From positions 2,542,001-2,606,000 of the forward strand of contig NC_017068.1 of NCBI RefSeq assembly GCF_000284095.1: a stretch of DNA of 64,000 nt, given 5' to 3'. Within the stretch, counting starts at the first letter, position 1. Each line of letters starts with the position of its first letter. Of the stretch, positions 45,567-54,880 are shown in pieces. The notes below the pieces were generated by a model. The model was given only the letters and a program-made list of their open reading frames with translations. It was not told the origin of the DNA and ran no database searches. A program made the translations under genes and the position numbers. The stretch is from Selenomonas ruminantium subsp. lactilytica TAM6421. Lineage in GTDB: Bacteria; Bacillota; Negativicutes; Selenomonadales; Selenomonadaceae.

Positions 45567-46892
45567 TTACTGGAGGAGGCTGAGAACCGAGCTGCTGCTC
45601 TGGTTGGCCTGAGCCAGCATGGACTGAGCGGCCTGCAGAAGAACGTTGTTCTTCGTGTAGTTCGTCATTTCTTTCGCCATGTCAGCATCGCGAATCGTGG
45701 ATTCGGAGCTCTGAACGTTTTCGGAAGCAGTGGTCAAGTTGCTGCTGGTGTAGCTCAGGCGGGACTCAACGGAACCAATGGTGGTCTGCTGGTCGAGAGC
45801 TTTCTGGATAGCATTGTCCAGAACGTTGATAGCAGCATTAGCCTTAACCTGGGTGGATACACTCAGGGTTTCACCGTCAGCACCTTTAAGACCCAGAGCC
45901 GTGGAACGCATATCCGTCAGACCTACTTTGATAGCCTGATTAGCCTTGGTGCCAACCTGGAATACCATAGCGTTGTCTTCAGACTTATTCTGTGCACGGA
46001 TGGACTCAGTGAAGTTATCCAGCACAGCATTAGCGGACTTGTTGATAGCACCCTTGTTCGTGGTAATGCTGATGGTAAAGCCGGAAATCTGACCAGCAAC
46101 GCCAGTGGTCTTAGCCGTCAGAGTCAAAGCGCAACCCTTATCAGCCGTGTAAACCGTATTGCCGGAACCATCCAGACCAATCTTGGAAGTCGCCCCGCTT
46201 TCATTGAAGCTCAATGCACCAGTCAACGACTTATCACCGTTGTAAGCCGTTTTTGCAACAGCGGTTGCCAAAGATTCACTACCAACCTGGAACGTAGTGC
46301 TATAGGTTTTGCCCTCATGCACGTAAGAAATGGTCACATTATCCGTGCTATGAATGTTCAGGCTTTCACCATTACGATTCTTCAGACCAGTCAGCGCCGA
46401 AGTCTTCGTCGTAGCTGCATCCATGGACTCATTGGTCAGTGCCGTAGTCGTATTGGTAGTCTTGTTGTTGTGGGAACCATCAACAAGATACTTGCCGTTG
46501 TAGGTGATGTTGGCATTGTCATCGATCTGGTCGATGGACTGATCCAATTCTTTCTGGATGGTCTGACGGTCGCTGTCCGTGTTGGTATCGTTCGCTGCGT
46601 TGATGACTTTCTCTTTCAGAGTCTTCAGGATATCAACGGTGGAACTTACAGCACCTTCAGCAACTTTCATCATTGCATTGCCGTTCTGGGTGTTGGCATT
46701 TGACTGATCCAAACCACGGATCTGAACACGCATACGCTCAGATATAGCGTAACCGGAAGCGTCATCGGCTGCGCCGTTGATCTTCATACCGGAAGAAACT
46801 TTTTCCAGGCTCTTAGAGAGTGCGCTGGAGTTCTTGTTCAGAGTGTTCAGAGTCGAGATTGCCGACATGTTGTTCTTTACTACCATTGCCAT
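45567..46892 (-). CDS. fliC: Flagellin
   Basis: 441 residues forming the flagellar filament. The conserved N-terminal D0/D1 region reads MVVKNNMSAISTLNTLNKN and SSGMKINGAADDASGYAISERM, and the C-terminal helix ends MLAQANQSSSSVLSLLQ. The variable centre (about residues 170-330) is rich in Ser and Thr, a plausible site for O-glycosylation by the enzymes encoded on both sides. The ATG at 46892 follows GGAGG. A sigma-28-like promoter lies about 155 bp upstream, leaving a long leader where CsrA could bind. FliW, CsrA and FliS are encoded nearby. Confidence 0.97.
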   Translation of the reverse strand: MAMVVKNNMSAISTLNTLNKNSSALSKSLEKVSSGMKINGAADDASGYAISERMRVQIRGLDQSNANTQNGNAMMKVAEGAVSSTVDILKTLKEKVINAANDTNTDSDRQTIQKELDQSIDQIDDNANITYNGKYLVDGSHNNKTTNTTTALTNESMDAATTKTSALTGLKNRNGESLNIHSTDNVTISYVHEGKTYSTTFQVGSESLATAVAKTAYNGDKSLTGALSFNESGATSKIGLDGSGNTVYTADKGCALTLTAKTTGVAGQISGFTISITTNKGAINKSANAVLDNFTESIRAQNKSEDNAMVFQVGTKANQAIKVGLTDMRSTALGLKGADGETLSVSTQVKANAAINVLDNAIQKALDQQTTIGSVESRLSYTSSNLTTASENVQSSESTIRDADMAKEMTNYTKNNVLLQAAQSMLAQANQSSSSVLSLLQ

Positions 46893-47046
46893 GATGTTTT
46901 TCCTCCTTGAATGTAGAAAAATAATATTTGTAACAGCCATCCCTGACTGTCGTTAGCTATAATTAGCGAACCGCCACCTGCACAAGCAGCTGCTAGCTGG
47001 CTGTTTGTCTCCTTGTTTTGGTTCACTGATTACCTTTACACTAACT

Positions 47047-47073
47047 ATATCGACGTTTTTGCTGATTCCTTAA
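47047..47073 (-). promoter_or_regulatory. Sigma-28-like promoter of flagellin
   Basis: Leftward, TTAAGGAA (47073-47066), an 11-nt spacer and GTCGATAT (47054-47047) resemble TAAAGTTT-N11-GCCGATAA. The leader from here to the flagellin ATG is about 150 nt. It includes a hairpin-forming AGCAGCTGCT/GCTAGCTGGCTG stretch. Confidence 0.65.
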
Positions 47074-47111
47074 GCGGAATTTTAAATTTTTTTTACTTTT
47101 TTTCTTTGACT

Positions 47112-48239
47112 TTATTTCCCCCCATCCTGTGTTGTCAAAAAGCGCTTTGCCTTATTCAGCACGGCCTCATCTTCCGAACAATAATCCAGAGCCCGAATAA
47201 AACATTGGGCTGCCAAGTTCTGCTCTCCCCAAAGTTCATGGATTTCTCCCAACCTAGCCGCCACCTTAGCTGCCACCGCAGGAGAAAAATATGTAGCATG
47301 GCAAATATCTGCGCTGCCTTCATCATAGCGCCGCAAAGCTTCTGTCAATAGTAGCTGTGCCTCAGACAATCTTCCCAGTCCGCAAAGCACCATACCCTGC
47401 TCCGCATAAAAATCCGGCAGATCTGGATATAACCTGCCTGCCGCTTCAGCCCACGGAAGCATATCCGCATCCGGCCGGCCCAATGCTCGCATGCATTCCA
47501 AGATCATGTGATATACATGACCATTGCCACCATGAATAACTGTGCCACTTTCCGTAAAAGCAACAGCGTGCTGCAAGGCCTTCTCATAATCCTTTATCCC
47601 ATAATAACAATCTGTCAGGAAAAAATCATAGACAGGTTCCCAATCGCCTGACGCAATTACCTGCTGCAAGATCTGTAGATCCCGCCGACATTTATCCTCA
47701 CTAATCATCTTCGCATAACCAGTATGCAATATATAAAACTCCAACGGCGCATAAGCTACCTGAAGATCCCCCACCGACTTACTGATATGTTCATGAATGC
47801 GCCCCCGATAACGCAGATCCGACCGCCGTTGAAATAAGCGCGGGCTCCAATCCATATTGAAACATTTCCGGTCTGTCAATGTCTCCACATCATGGCGCCT
47901 AAGCAGAATGACATCTTGCGCTGCCATTCTGGACAGATAATCCAACAACGCCCCCCTATTCAACGGCCTCGGGAACGCTTCATCAGCATCCAAAAATAAT
48001 ATCCAATCCCCCTTTGCCTGCTCTATGGCATAATTCCGGGGTGCAGCAAAATCATCCTGCCAGGGAAAATCAAAGACCTGGGCACCATAGGACCGGGCAA
48101 TAGATTTCGTATCATCAGTCGAGCCTGTATCCACCACGATGATCTCATCAGCTGCCTCCTGAATAGATGCCAGCGACGAAGGAAGATTATGTGCCTCATT
48201 TTTAACCATATAACATACCGATAGTTTTATTTCCTTCAT
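47112..48239 (-). CDS. Single-module GT2 glycosyltransferase with TPRs
   Basis: 375 residues: one GT2 domain (LSVCYMVKNEAHNLPSSLASI, VVDTGSTDDT, FLDADEAF as the DXD site), then a conserved HTGYAK segment and TPR-like helices. It is closely related in plan to each module of the 944- and 1200-residue proteins. The ATG at 48239 follows GGAGG, 17 bp after the 944-residue gene. It ends just upstream of the flagellin promoter, consistent with a flagellin-modifying role. Confidence 0.84.
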   Translation of the reverse strand: MKEIKLSVCYMVKNEAHNLPSSLASIQEAADEIIVVDTGSTDDTKSIARSYGAQVFDFPWQDDFAAPRNYAIEQAKGDWILFLDADEAFPRPLNRGALLDYLSRMAAQDVILLRRHDVETLTDRKCFNMDWSPRLFQRRSDLRYRGRIHEHISKSVGDLQVAYAPLEFYILHTGYAKMISEDKCRRDLQILQQVIASGDWEPVYDFFLTDCYYGIKDYEKALQHAVAFTESGTVIHGGNGHVYHMILECMRALGRPDADMLPWAEAAGRLYPDLPDFYAEQGMVLCGLGRLSEAQLLLTEALRRYDEGSADICHATYFSPAVAAKVAARLGEIHELWGEQNLAAQCFIRALDYCSEDEAVLNKAKRFLTTQDGGK

Positions 48240-48256
48240 AGCGTATTCCTCCGGCT

Positions 48257-51091
48257 TCAGCTGATATTTTCCAGCCATTTCTCGTAGGATTTCATCAGCA
48301 TGGTATCCAGCCCCTGCTGACGGGCCCGTTCCAATGCTTCCCTGGCCGCTTCATATTCCCCCAAATGATACAGACAGCGTCCCAAATTTTGCCAAAATTC
48401 GCCATCAGCCTCCTCCTGGGGCACTTTGGCCAGCAAGTTAAAGGCCGCCCGCCATTTTTCCTGTTCCATTAAGTCTTTCACAATATCCTGCCAGATTTCT
48501 TGCTGACGCAACGCCAGTTCTCCGTACTTCTCCAATTGTTCATCATCACCATAGGTTAATATATGGGGCCATATAATTTTATAGTTCTGCCAATCAGCAG
48601 GCGCTTCCCCCTGGGAAATTTTTGCCCAGATGGCCTGTACCTCAGCAGGCAGCAAAGCCACCAGTTGACGTTCAACATCCCTAAAGTTTTTTCCCTGCTG
48701 ACGATCAAGTCTCAGCAACAAATCAATCGACAGCTCAAAATTAGCCACCAAACCCTGCTGCAATTTATCCACCAGCGATTGCCAATCGCCCTGCCTCAAA
48801 AGTTCATAATACTGCCTCCGCGGCAGTTCTTTTCCATAACGTTCTTGCCAGTGATTGCCGTAATACTCATACAAGTCACCAAAACCATTGCGCTCGCAAA
48901 AGCGGCACAAAAAGGCACAATTCTGCTCTGTATCGGCAAAATACCGTTCCATTTCTATAATCAGCTTTTCTCTATTCTCCTGCCTTACCATACAGAATCC
49001 AGTCAAAACCTCTTCCTCATAAGGACTGCATTCCATTGCCTGACTGCTATGTTGCAAGGCTGCCTGACTTTTCCCCAAATGCTGCTCACAATCAGCCAGT
49101 TTCGCATATACCAAAGCCTCTATATCACTAAATGACGATGACTCCCGTCCATCACTTTGACGAGCCAGCCTTAATGCCCGCGTCAGGTATTTTTCCCCCT
49201 GCTCATACTGCCCATTTTCCTGATAAAGTATCCCCATCACTGCCGGGAAATCCGGCAGCGCAGGGAACTTACGGGCGGCGGCCTGAGCAAAAGCCAGCTG
49301 ATCCGCTTCTGGTTCCGATAAGGCCCGCATACACAACAATACCATATAGTACATATCACCATGGGTTCCCTGCCCTTTAAGAGGTGCATCTATCGCCCGC
49401 AATGCGTAAAGCTGTGCTTGCTGGTAATCCCCCAGCCCATGATAGCAATCGGCCAGATAGCGATAATGCTGTGGCTGCTCCCCCTTTGCCGCTATATCCT
49501 GTTTCAGCAGGGCCAGGTTCCGCTGGGTCTTTGCCAGAATCACACTGCTGGAATAGCCTGTATGGATAACCTCCATGCAGGACTCCTCCCATACTTTCAA
49601 AGGCTTGCCCTCTGTATTAGCCAGATTCTCGTGCACCCTTCCCTCATAACGAAGTTCCGGCCGGTTGCGGAACAATCGTACATTACAGAAGCGGGATATT
49701 TCCCGTCCACCATCATCCTCATCCACATTGCAGATAGTCAGACGCACCGCTTCAACATCCGGATGCTGGATTTCACATTCCGCCAAAACGCCCCGCACCT
49801 GCTCCGGATGGGCAAAAAATTCATCGGCATCCAGAAACGCCACCCAATCGCCCTTAACATACTGCAAAGCTTCATTTCGAGCCGCAGCAAAATCATCCTG
49901 CCACTCATAATGATAGATCTCTGCACCAGCCGCCAATTCACAGGTATTATCCGTTGAACCAGTATCCAAAAGCAGGCATTGATTGGCATAAACTTTGGCA
50001 TTTTCCAGCCAGCGGACAATATTCTTGGCTTCATTCTTAGCAATCACACAGGCCGTGATATTTAATCGCTCCGCCTTTGCAGCCAGTTTTGTAAATAAGT
50101 CTTCCCGCCTCTGGCAGGTCTTCATTACCTCAGCCGTAAACAAGGATGGCTCCAAGCCTGCATAATCCTGTCCCAATTCACAAGCCCTTTTCATTTCCCC
50201 GGCTGCTTGCCGATATTGCCAGCCTGCTGCCAGGCTTTCCCCATATTCGGCATGGAATTCTGGCACTTCCGGGAAGTCCTGTACCGCCAGCTTGGCCACC
50301 CGCTGCCGCTCCTGGTAGTCCCATTTCTGTCGGGATAATTTTCCCAACAACAATCGATAAGAACGGCTGGCATATGTTTCCGCCTGCCGCCCCCTTGCGA
50401 TATCCAGATAAGCATACTTCATGGCATTTTCCTGATCATCAATACCATCATAAGCCTCGGCCAGATAACCATATAAATGCCCCGGATCTGACGCTTTCGC
50501 CAGCTCTTTCCGCAGAATATCCAGATTGCGCTGAGCCTTTGCCTTCCCCAAACTACCAGCATATCCTGTATGAATAAGCCGCAATTGTTCTGGAGATACT
50601 GTGACAATTCCTTTTACCATTCCGCCATTCTGCCTTAATTCTTCATGTATAGCCCCCACATAGCGCAAGTCCTTACGCAAGCGAAAAATCCGTGGCACAT
50701 AAAGAGACAGCATCACCTTTCCCTCTTCATCCACATCCTGCCGTTGGACAAGGATCAAATTCACAGATGGGGCCTGAGCTGCAATCAAGGAACGCAGAAT
50801 TTTTGCCATTTTCCTGCTAAAACATTCATCGGCATCCAAAAATATCACCCAATCGCTATTAAGCTTATCCAAGGCAAAATTGCGGGCAGCAGCAAAATCA
50901 TCCTGCCAGACATAATCATATATTTGAGCACCAAATTCCAGTGCCACTTTCTTCGTCCTATCCGTTGAGCCAGTATCCACCACAACAATTTCATCGGCAG
51001 CCTGCTGAACAGATTTTAAGGAAAGGGGCAAGGTCTGCTCTTCATTCCTCACAATATAACAAACCGATATCTTTACATTACGCTCCTCCAC
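48257..51091 (-). CDS. Double-module GT2 glycosyltransferase with long TPR tail
   Basis: 944 residues. Module 1 (residues 1-340) begins VKISVCYIVRNEEQTLPLSL with VVVDTGSTDRT and FLDADECF. Module 2 (from about 346) begins ITACVIAKNEAKNIVRWLEN with LLDTGSTDNT and FLDADEFF. The rest (about 690-944) is helical repeats with LGRCLYHLGEYEAAREAL. A GTG start at 51091 follows GGGGGGAG; no in-frame ATG fits. It follows the fliT terminator, so it probably has its own promoter, and leads a two-gene unit ahead of flagellin. Confidence 0.85.
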   Translation of the reverse strand: MEERNVKISVCYIVRNEEQTLPLSLKSVQQAADEIVVVDTGSTDRTKKVALEFGAQIYDYVWQDDFAAARNFALDKLNSDWVIFLDADECFSRKMAKILRSLIAAQAPSVNLILVQRQDVDEEGKVMLSLYVPRIFRLRKDLRYVGAIHEELRQNGGMVKGIVTVSPEQLRLIHTGYAGSLGKAKAQRNLDILRKELAKASDPGHLYGYLAEAYDGIDDQENAMKYAYLDIARGRQAETYASRSYRLLLGKLSRQKWDYQERQRVAKLAVQDFPEVPEFHAEYGESLAAGWQYRQAAGEMKRACELGQDYAGLEPSLFTAEVMKTCQRREDLFTKLAAKAERLNITACVIAKNEAKNIVRWLENAKVYANQCLLLDTGSTDNTCELAAGAEIYHYEWQDDFAAARNEALQYVKGDWVAFLDADEFFAHPEQVRGVLAECEIQHPDVEAVRLTICNVDEDDGGREISRFCNVRLFRNRPELRYEGRVHENLANTEGKPLKVWEESCMEVIHTGYSSSVILAKTQRNLALLKQDIAAKGEQPQHYRYLADCYHGLGDYQQAQLYALRAIDAPLKGQGTHGDMYYMVLLCMRALSEPEADQLAFAQAAARKFPALPDFPAVMGILYQENGQYEQGEKYLTRALRLARQSDGRESSSFSDIEALVYAKLADCEQHLGKSQAALQHSSQAMECSPYEEEVLTGFCMVRQENREKLIIEMERYFADTEQNCAFLCRFCERNGFGDLYEYYGNHWQERYGKELPRRQYYELLRQGDWQSLVDKLQQGLVANFELSIDLLLRLDRQQGKNFRDVERQLVALLPAEVQAIWAKISQGEAPADWQNYKIIWPHILTYGDDEQLEKYGELALRQQEIWQDIVKDLMEQEKWRAAFNLLAKVPQEEADGEFWQNLGRCLYHLGEYEAAREALERARQQGLDTMLMKSYEKWLENIS

Positions 51092-51132
51092 GAGTCTCCC
51101 CCCTTTGACTTATATTTTCGGCAATGACAAAA

Positions 51133-51161
51133 AAAAACCTCTCCTTGTCGGAGAGGTTTTT
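51133..51161 (-). terminator. Terminator after fliT
   Basis: AAAAACCTCTCC pairs perfectly with GGAGAGGTTTTT around TTGTC, with T-runs on both sides, two bases after the fliT-like stop codon. Confidence 0.87.
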
Positions 51162-51162
51162 C

Positions 51163-51507
51163 TCAATATTTTTTGTTGAAGATATTACCCAATTTGTTTA
51201 CGCCCTGAATATCATAGGCATGAACTGTGGCATTTTGCTGACGGGAACGGTTGAGCCAGGCTTTGGCTTTATAAACCACCTGCATGTCCAGGGGCTTGAT
51301 TTTCTGTACCAGCTCCTGACATTCTGCCGTCTTGCGGTAATCCTCCGTTTCCGGCAGGGCCTTCATCCGTTCCACTAACTCGCTGCGCTGCTGTTCCAGT
51401 TCCAGGAACTCGTCTACATCATCTCTATCGATAAATTTGAGCATTTCCTGCGTCAGGGTATAATACAGCTGCCAATTGGCTTTTGCTTTCGTGAGTTCAG
51501 CCGACAT
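51163..51507 (-). CDS. FliT-like flagellar chaperone
   Basis: About 114 residues, all helical and charged (ELTKAKANWQLYYTLTQEMLKF, FLELEQQRSELVERM, DYRKTAECQELVQKI). Position directly after fliS, overlapping it by 11 bp, and size match FliT, the FliD chaperone. Sequence conservation in this family is low, so the call rests mainly on context. The ATG at 51507 is the likely start; the longer frame from 51540 lies within fliS. Confidence 0.7.
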   Translation of the reverse strand: MSAELTKAKANWQLYYTLTQEMLKFIDRDDVDEFLELEQQRSELVERMKALPETEDYRKTAECQELVQKIKPLDMQVVYKAKAWLNRSRQQNATVHAYDIQGVNKLGNIFNKKY

Positions 51508-51910
51508 AGCTATCACCCTGCACGTTTCTGGTTCCGCCATCCTGACGGGCCTTTTTCATGGCCTGCATCCAGGCATCCCGCAGTTCCTTGATGATATCAA
51601 TAGCCTCCTGCACCAACGCCGGATCGCTTTTCATATTGCCCTCTACCAAACGGTCGTAGCAATAGTTATAAAGGGGCATAAGCTGATGGGAAATATCATA
51701 GTCCATATTCAGGGTAATGCGGAATTCGGAAATAATCTGCTGGGCTTTCTGCAAAGAAGTATTGGCCTGCTCATACTGCTTAGCCTCCACCGCCTCCTTG
51801 CCCTCGCCCATAAACTTCAAACAGCCGTTGTAAAGCATCAAGGTCAGTGCTTCAGGTGTAGCCGTCATAATCTGCTGTCTTTTGTAAGCTTCTGCTGCGT
51901 TATTTACCAT
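51497..51910 (-). CDS. fliS: Flagellin export chaperone FliS
   Basis: 137 residues with the FliS pattern: AAEAYKRQQIMTATPEALTLMLYNGCLKFM at the start (split by known helices), ANTSLQKAQQIISEFRITLNMDYDIS and LMPLYNYCYDRLVEGN. It binds newly made flagellin and keeps it unfolded for export. The ATG follows GGAGG. It is 27 bp after fliD. Its neighbourhood with flagellin-modifying enzymes suggests flagellin may be glycosylated while held by FliS. Confidence 0.95.
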   Translation of the reverse strand: MVNNAAEAYKRQQIMTATPEALTLMLYNGCLKFMGEGKEAVEAKQYEQANTSLQKAQQIISEFRITLNMDYDISHQLMPLYNYCYDRLVEGNMKSDPALVQEAIDIIKELRDAWMQAMKKARQDGGTRNVQGDSYVG

Positions 51911-51937
51911 TCCTCTGCCTCCCTAGATCTTTGCGCC

Positions 51938-54151
51938 TTACTGGCCGCCGCTAATATACCCCATCGTGACACTCATGCGCTGGATAGCCAGCTCCATGGC
52001 ATCATACTTCTTATAAAGCATATTCTCATAGGACTTCATCATGGTCTTGAAATTGGACATCTTGGTCTGCAATTCCCGGATAAGATCGCCTAAAGAACTG
52101 CCATCTGCCGTTTCCGTAGAAGTACCAGCATAGGACTTCATGGTCTTGAGATTCTTGTACAGGGAATCGGAGATACGTCCGACTACGCCTTGTTTGTCGT
52201 AGTCGGTCTGCACCTTGCCATTCTTATCCGTATAATCACCATTAGCGTTGAAGATTTCCCGCACGCAATCAGGCTCTGCTGCCAGGGCTTTCTTAAGTTT
52301 GTCCTCATCCAGAGTCAGATGGCCTCTGTCTGTAGATGAACTGATGCCAATGGACATCATGGTAGTGTATTTGCCCGTAGCCCCTTCCACCGGCGTATAA
52401 ATGGCTTCACGCATCTCGCTGATGATCTTGCCAATGGTGCTGTTGTGATTGAGCAGGCCGGATTTGGCTTTTTCATTCCATTTATCGATCTGCTCCTTAG
52501 TCATACCCTTTTCCTGGGTCTGGGTCAGCACACCATAGTCGCTGTATTTTTCCTCATAATACTTGTCATTGAGTTCGTCGATCATCTTATTGTAATCTTC
52601 CACGAACTTCTTGACATTTTCAACGATTTTATCCGTATCCTGAGTGATGGTAACGGTGGTGGCTCCCTTGGATGCGAGGGTATAAGTTACATTGCCCACG
52701 GAAATCTTGCTGGTGGAGGAAGTGTACTTGCGGCCATCGATAGTCACCTCGGCACTTACACCGCTGGCACCCTGTACATACTTGCCAGTGCCCACAGTTA
52801 CTGTTTCTTCAACTCCAGTTTCCTCATTTGTTCTTGTTTCAGTTTTCGTGGCTTCCACGGCCAAACCGGTAACATTTGCGGAAAGTTCATCCTCAATGCC
52901 ACTAAATGCCAGCGCATTTACGAGATAACGTCCATTTTCCGCAGCCACACTCTCTGCATCATTGCCAACCAATGTATTATCCACCTGGAAACTGATATTG
53001 GTCTTCTTGTCCTCACCGGCATCGGTAAGCGATGATATAACCAAATGGCCATCCACCACTTCGGCGTTAAATTTATTGCCATTCTTGATTGCACTAAGCA
53101 AGTCACTTACCTTGCTGGAGGCATCCAGCGAAACTTCTACTTTATTTTTTTCAGGACTGGCATCATCTGTAATGGTGAACTTAATGGGCTCAGAGGTGCC
53201 CGACCGAGTAGGTGAGAACAAGGTATTCAGAACCGTATCCTCTCCCAGTGTCACACTACTGGTATAGGATGACTTTGCCCCACCAATGGAACCTGTGCCT
53301 GTAGTGGTATGCACCTGCAGTACATCAGACAGTGTACTGGTTAAATTACCGTCTTCATCCGTTCCCTGAGTAACCGAAGCCAACTGCAGATTGTTCAGCA
53401 GGGTAGCACCATAAGTAGTGGCCGCTTCTCCCTGATTGCTGTCCACTGTCAGCAAAATCTTATGCTCAACACCGCCATCCTTCTGGTACAGCGAGAAAGC
53501 ATCGTTGACACTGTCATAAGCAGCCTTGATATTAACGCCTGCCTGATTGATCCGAGAGGACAAATCATTCAGAGTTAGATTGCTGCTAAGGATTTCCTCA
53601 TAGGTAAAGGAAATCGTCTTCTTGGTGGAATCCGATTCCGTGCCATCAGCAATATCAAAGGAAACCAATGCTGATTCAGCCTTTTTCTTGGCTTCATCTG
53701 AAGATCCTGCTATCTCATCTGACAAAGTCTGCTGCTGGTCCTTGGTCAAGAAAATGTCCTTGAGATAAATGCTATCCGACAGAGAGGAATTTTCCCGCGT
53801 GATATTTTCCTTCGTCAGCAGATAAGCATTAGATGCCGTCTGGGTCACATTCACCGTATGGGACATCTGCGCTGCATCGGCATTAGCCGTAGCTGTGGCC
53901 ACTTCCGACTTGGAACTACTAGCCAGCATCGGGCTGGTAGTTGAAGATAGCTTGTAATCATACAGGGTGGATGAGTTGAAAGTATTCAGGGTGGAATACA
54001 TATTGGCATATGCTTCCTTGACCCATTCGTTCTTTACCTCTTCCTTATACATCTTGTCATACTGATTCTGCTTGGTCATCATGCCCATGCGGACCATGGA
54101 ATCAACATCGATACCCGACCCGGAAAGGCCGTAAATACCTATACCACTCAT
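51938..54151 (-). CDS. fliD: Flagellar filament cap protein FliD (HAP2)
   Basis: 737 residues. The N-terminal GIYGLSGSGIDVDSMVRMGM and C-terminal region with KKYDAMELAIQRMSVTMGYI are the FliD_N and FliD_C signatures. The middle is a large, Ser/Thr-rich variable part, longer than in E. coli FliD (468). It caps the filament and helps flagellin assemble. ATG after GAGGAGG. It lies 13 bp after flaG. Confidence 0.95.
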   Translation of the reverse strand: MSGIGIYGLSGSGIDVDSMVRMGMMTKQNQYDKMYKEEVKNEWVKEAYANMYSTLNTFNSSTLYDYKLSSTTSPMLASSSKSEVATATANADAAQMSHTVNVTQTASNAYLLTKENITRENSSLSDSIYLKDIFLTKDQQQTLSDEIAGSSDEAKKKAESALVSFDIADGTESDSTKKTISFTYEEILSSNLTLNDLSSRINQAGVNIKAAYDSVNDAFSLYQKDGGVEHKILLTVDSNQGEAATTYGATLLNNLQLASVTQGTDEDGNLTSTLSDVLQVHTTTGTGSIGGAKSSYTSSVTLGEDTVLNTLFSPTRSGTSEPIKFTITDDASPEKNKVEVSLDASSKVSDLLSAIKNGNKFNAEVVDGHLVISSLTDAGEDKKTNISFQVDNTLVGNDAESVAAENGRYLVNALAFSGIEDELSANVTGLAVEATKTETRTNEETGVEETVTVGTGKYVQGASGVSAEVTIDGRKYTSSTSKISVGNVTYTLASKGATTVTITQDTDKIVENVKKFVEDYNKMIDELNDKYYEEKYSDYGVLTQTQEKGMTKEQIDKWNEKAKSGLLNHNSTIGKIISEMREAIYTPVEGATGKYTTMMSIGISSSTDRGHLTLDEDKLKKALAAEPDCVREIFNANGDYTDKNGKVQTDYDKQGVVGRISDSLYKNLKTMKSYAGTSTETADGSSLGDLIRELQTKMSNFKTMMKSYENMLYKKYDAMELAIQRMSVTMGYISGGQ

Positions 54152-54164
54152 GATTCACACCTCC

Positions 54165-54599
54165 TCAGGCATTCTTGTCGAGGAAGGCCCCCAGCCATTC
54201 TCTGGCCTTAGCTATCTGATTCAACATTTCCTCTGGCGGCACTTCCTTGATTACTTCCTGTGTCTTTTTGTCCAGCAACTTCACGGACATTCTGTCCACA
54301 TCTTTGTGATACTGGAATTCCAGGTTGCAATTGATCCTGCTCATGATCTCGTTTAATTCCTTGGTCATGAAGCTGACAGATTTCTCGTCCATCGGCTCGC
54401 GTTCTTCGCTCGCCTTTTCCTGAGCTTCTTTTTCTTCCGCCTGACCAAACTTTGGAGTTTCCTGTGCATCTTCCAGGCGCTTCACCTTTGGTTCCTGCGG
54501 TTCCGCTGCCACCTGCATGGAAGCCTTGTCACTGCCAATCCGCTCCGCAGCACCGGCCACAATCGAGGCCGATACGATGTCCTGAATTTTTCCTACCAT
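54165..54599 (-). CDS. flaG: FlaG family flagellar protein
   Basis: 144 residues. The C-terminal half is FlaG: NEIMSRINCNLEFQYHKDVDRM, VKLLDKKTQEVIKEVPPEEML. The first 60 residues are a charged, low-complexity stretch. FlaG affects filament length in several species. ATG at 54599 follows GGAGGG. It directly precedes fliD, the usual order. Confidence 0.92.
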   Translation of the reverse strand: MVGKIQDIVSASIVAGAAERIGSDKASMQVAAEPQEPKVKRLEDAQETPKFGQAEEKEAQEKASEEREPMDEKSVSFMTKELNEIMSRINCNLEFQYHKDVDRMSVKLLDKKTQEVIKEVPPEEMLNQIAKAREWLGAFLDKNA

Positions 54600-54652
54600 G
54601 TCGATCCCTCCGTAGATTCACACCAGTTTCCCTAACTCCTAAAAATATTAAA

Positions 54653-54880
54653 TTATTCTTTCGGCAGGCCAGCGCTTAAGTCCAAATCCATGGGCACTGG
54701 AGCGGCCGCTTGCTGATTCTCTTCCTGTATCGCGCGATAGATCTCGCCACGATAGATCTTTATTTCACGGGGTGCGTCAATAGCAATGCGGACATTGTCT
54801 CCTTGAACCTCTACCACATTGATGACGATATTGTCCCCAATCATAATCTGTTGACGCGGTTTGCGAGTAAGTACGAGCAT
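54653..54880 (-). CDS. csrA: Carbon storage / flagellin translation regulator CsrA
   Basis: 75 residues. MLVLTRKPRQQIMIGDNIVI and the conserved RNA-binding IDAPREIKIYRGEIY are diagnostic. CsrA blocks flagellin translation by binding the leader, and FliW relieves it. Its start overlaps the fliW stop by one base (TAATG), so the antagonist pair is coupled. The last 18 residues (QQAAAPVPMDLDL) are the extended tail typical of Firmicute CsrA, needed for FliW binding. Confidence 0.97.
   Translation of the reverse strand: MLVLTRKPRQQIMIGDNIVINVVEVQGDNVRIAIDAPREIKIYRGEIYRAIQEENQQAAAPVPMDLDLSAGLPKE

Noticed and set aside
31292-51091. Surface polysaccharide (O-antigen or capsule) cluster
   Set aside because: There is no flippase, polymerase, initiating phosphoglycosyltransferase or nucleotide-sugar pathway, and flagellin lies inside the block. 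Flagellin glycosylation fits better.
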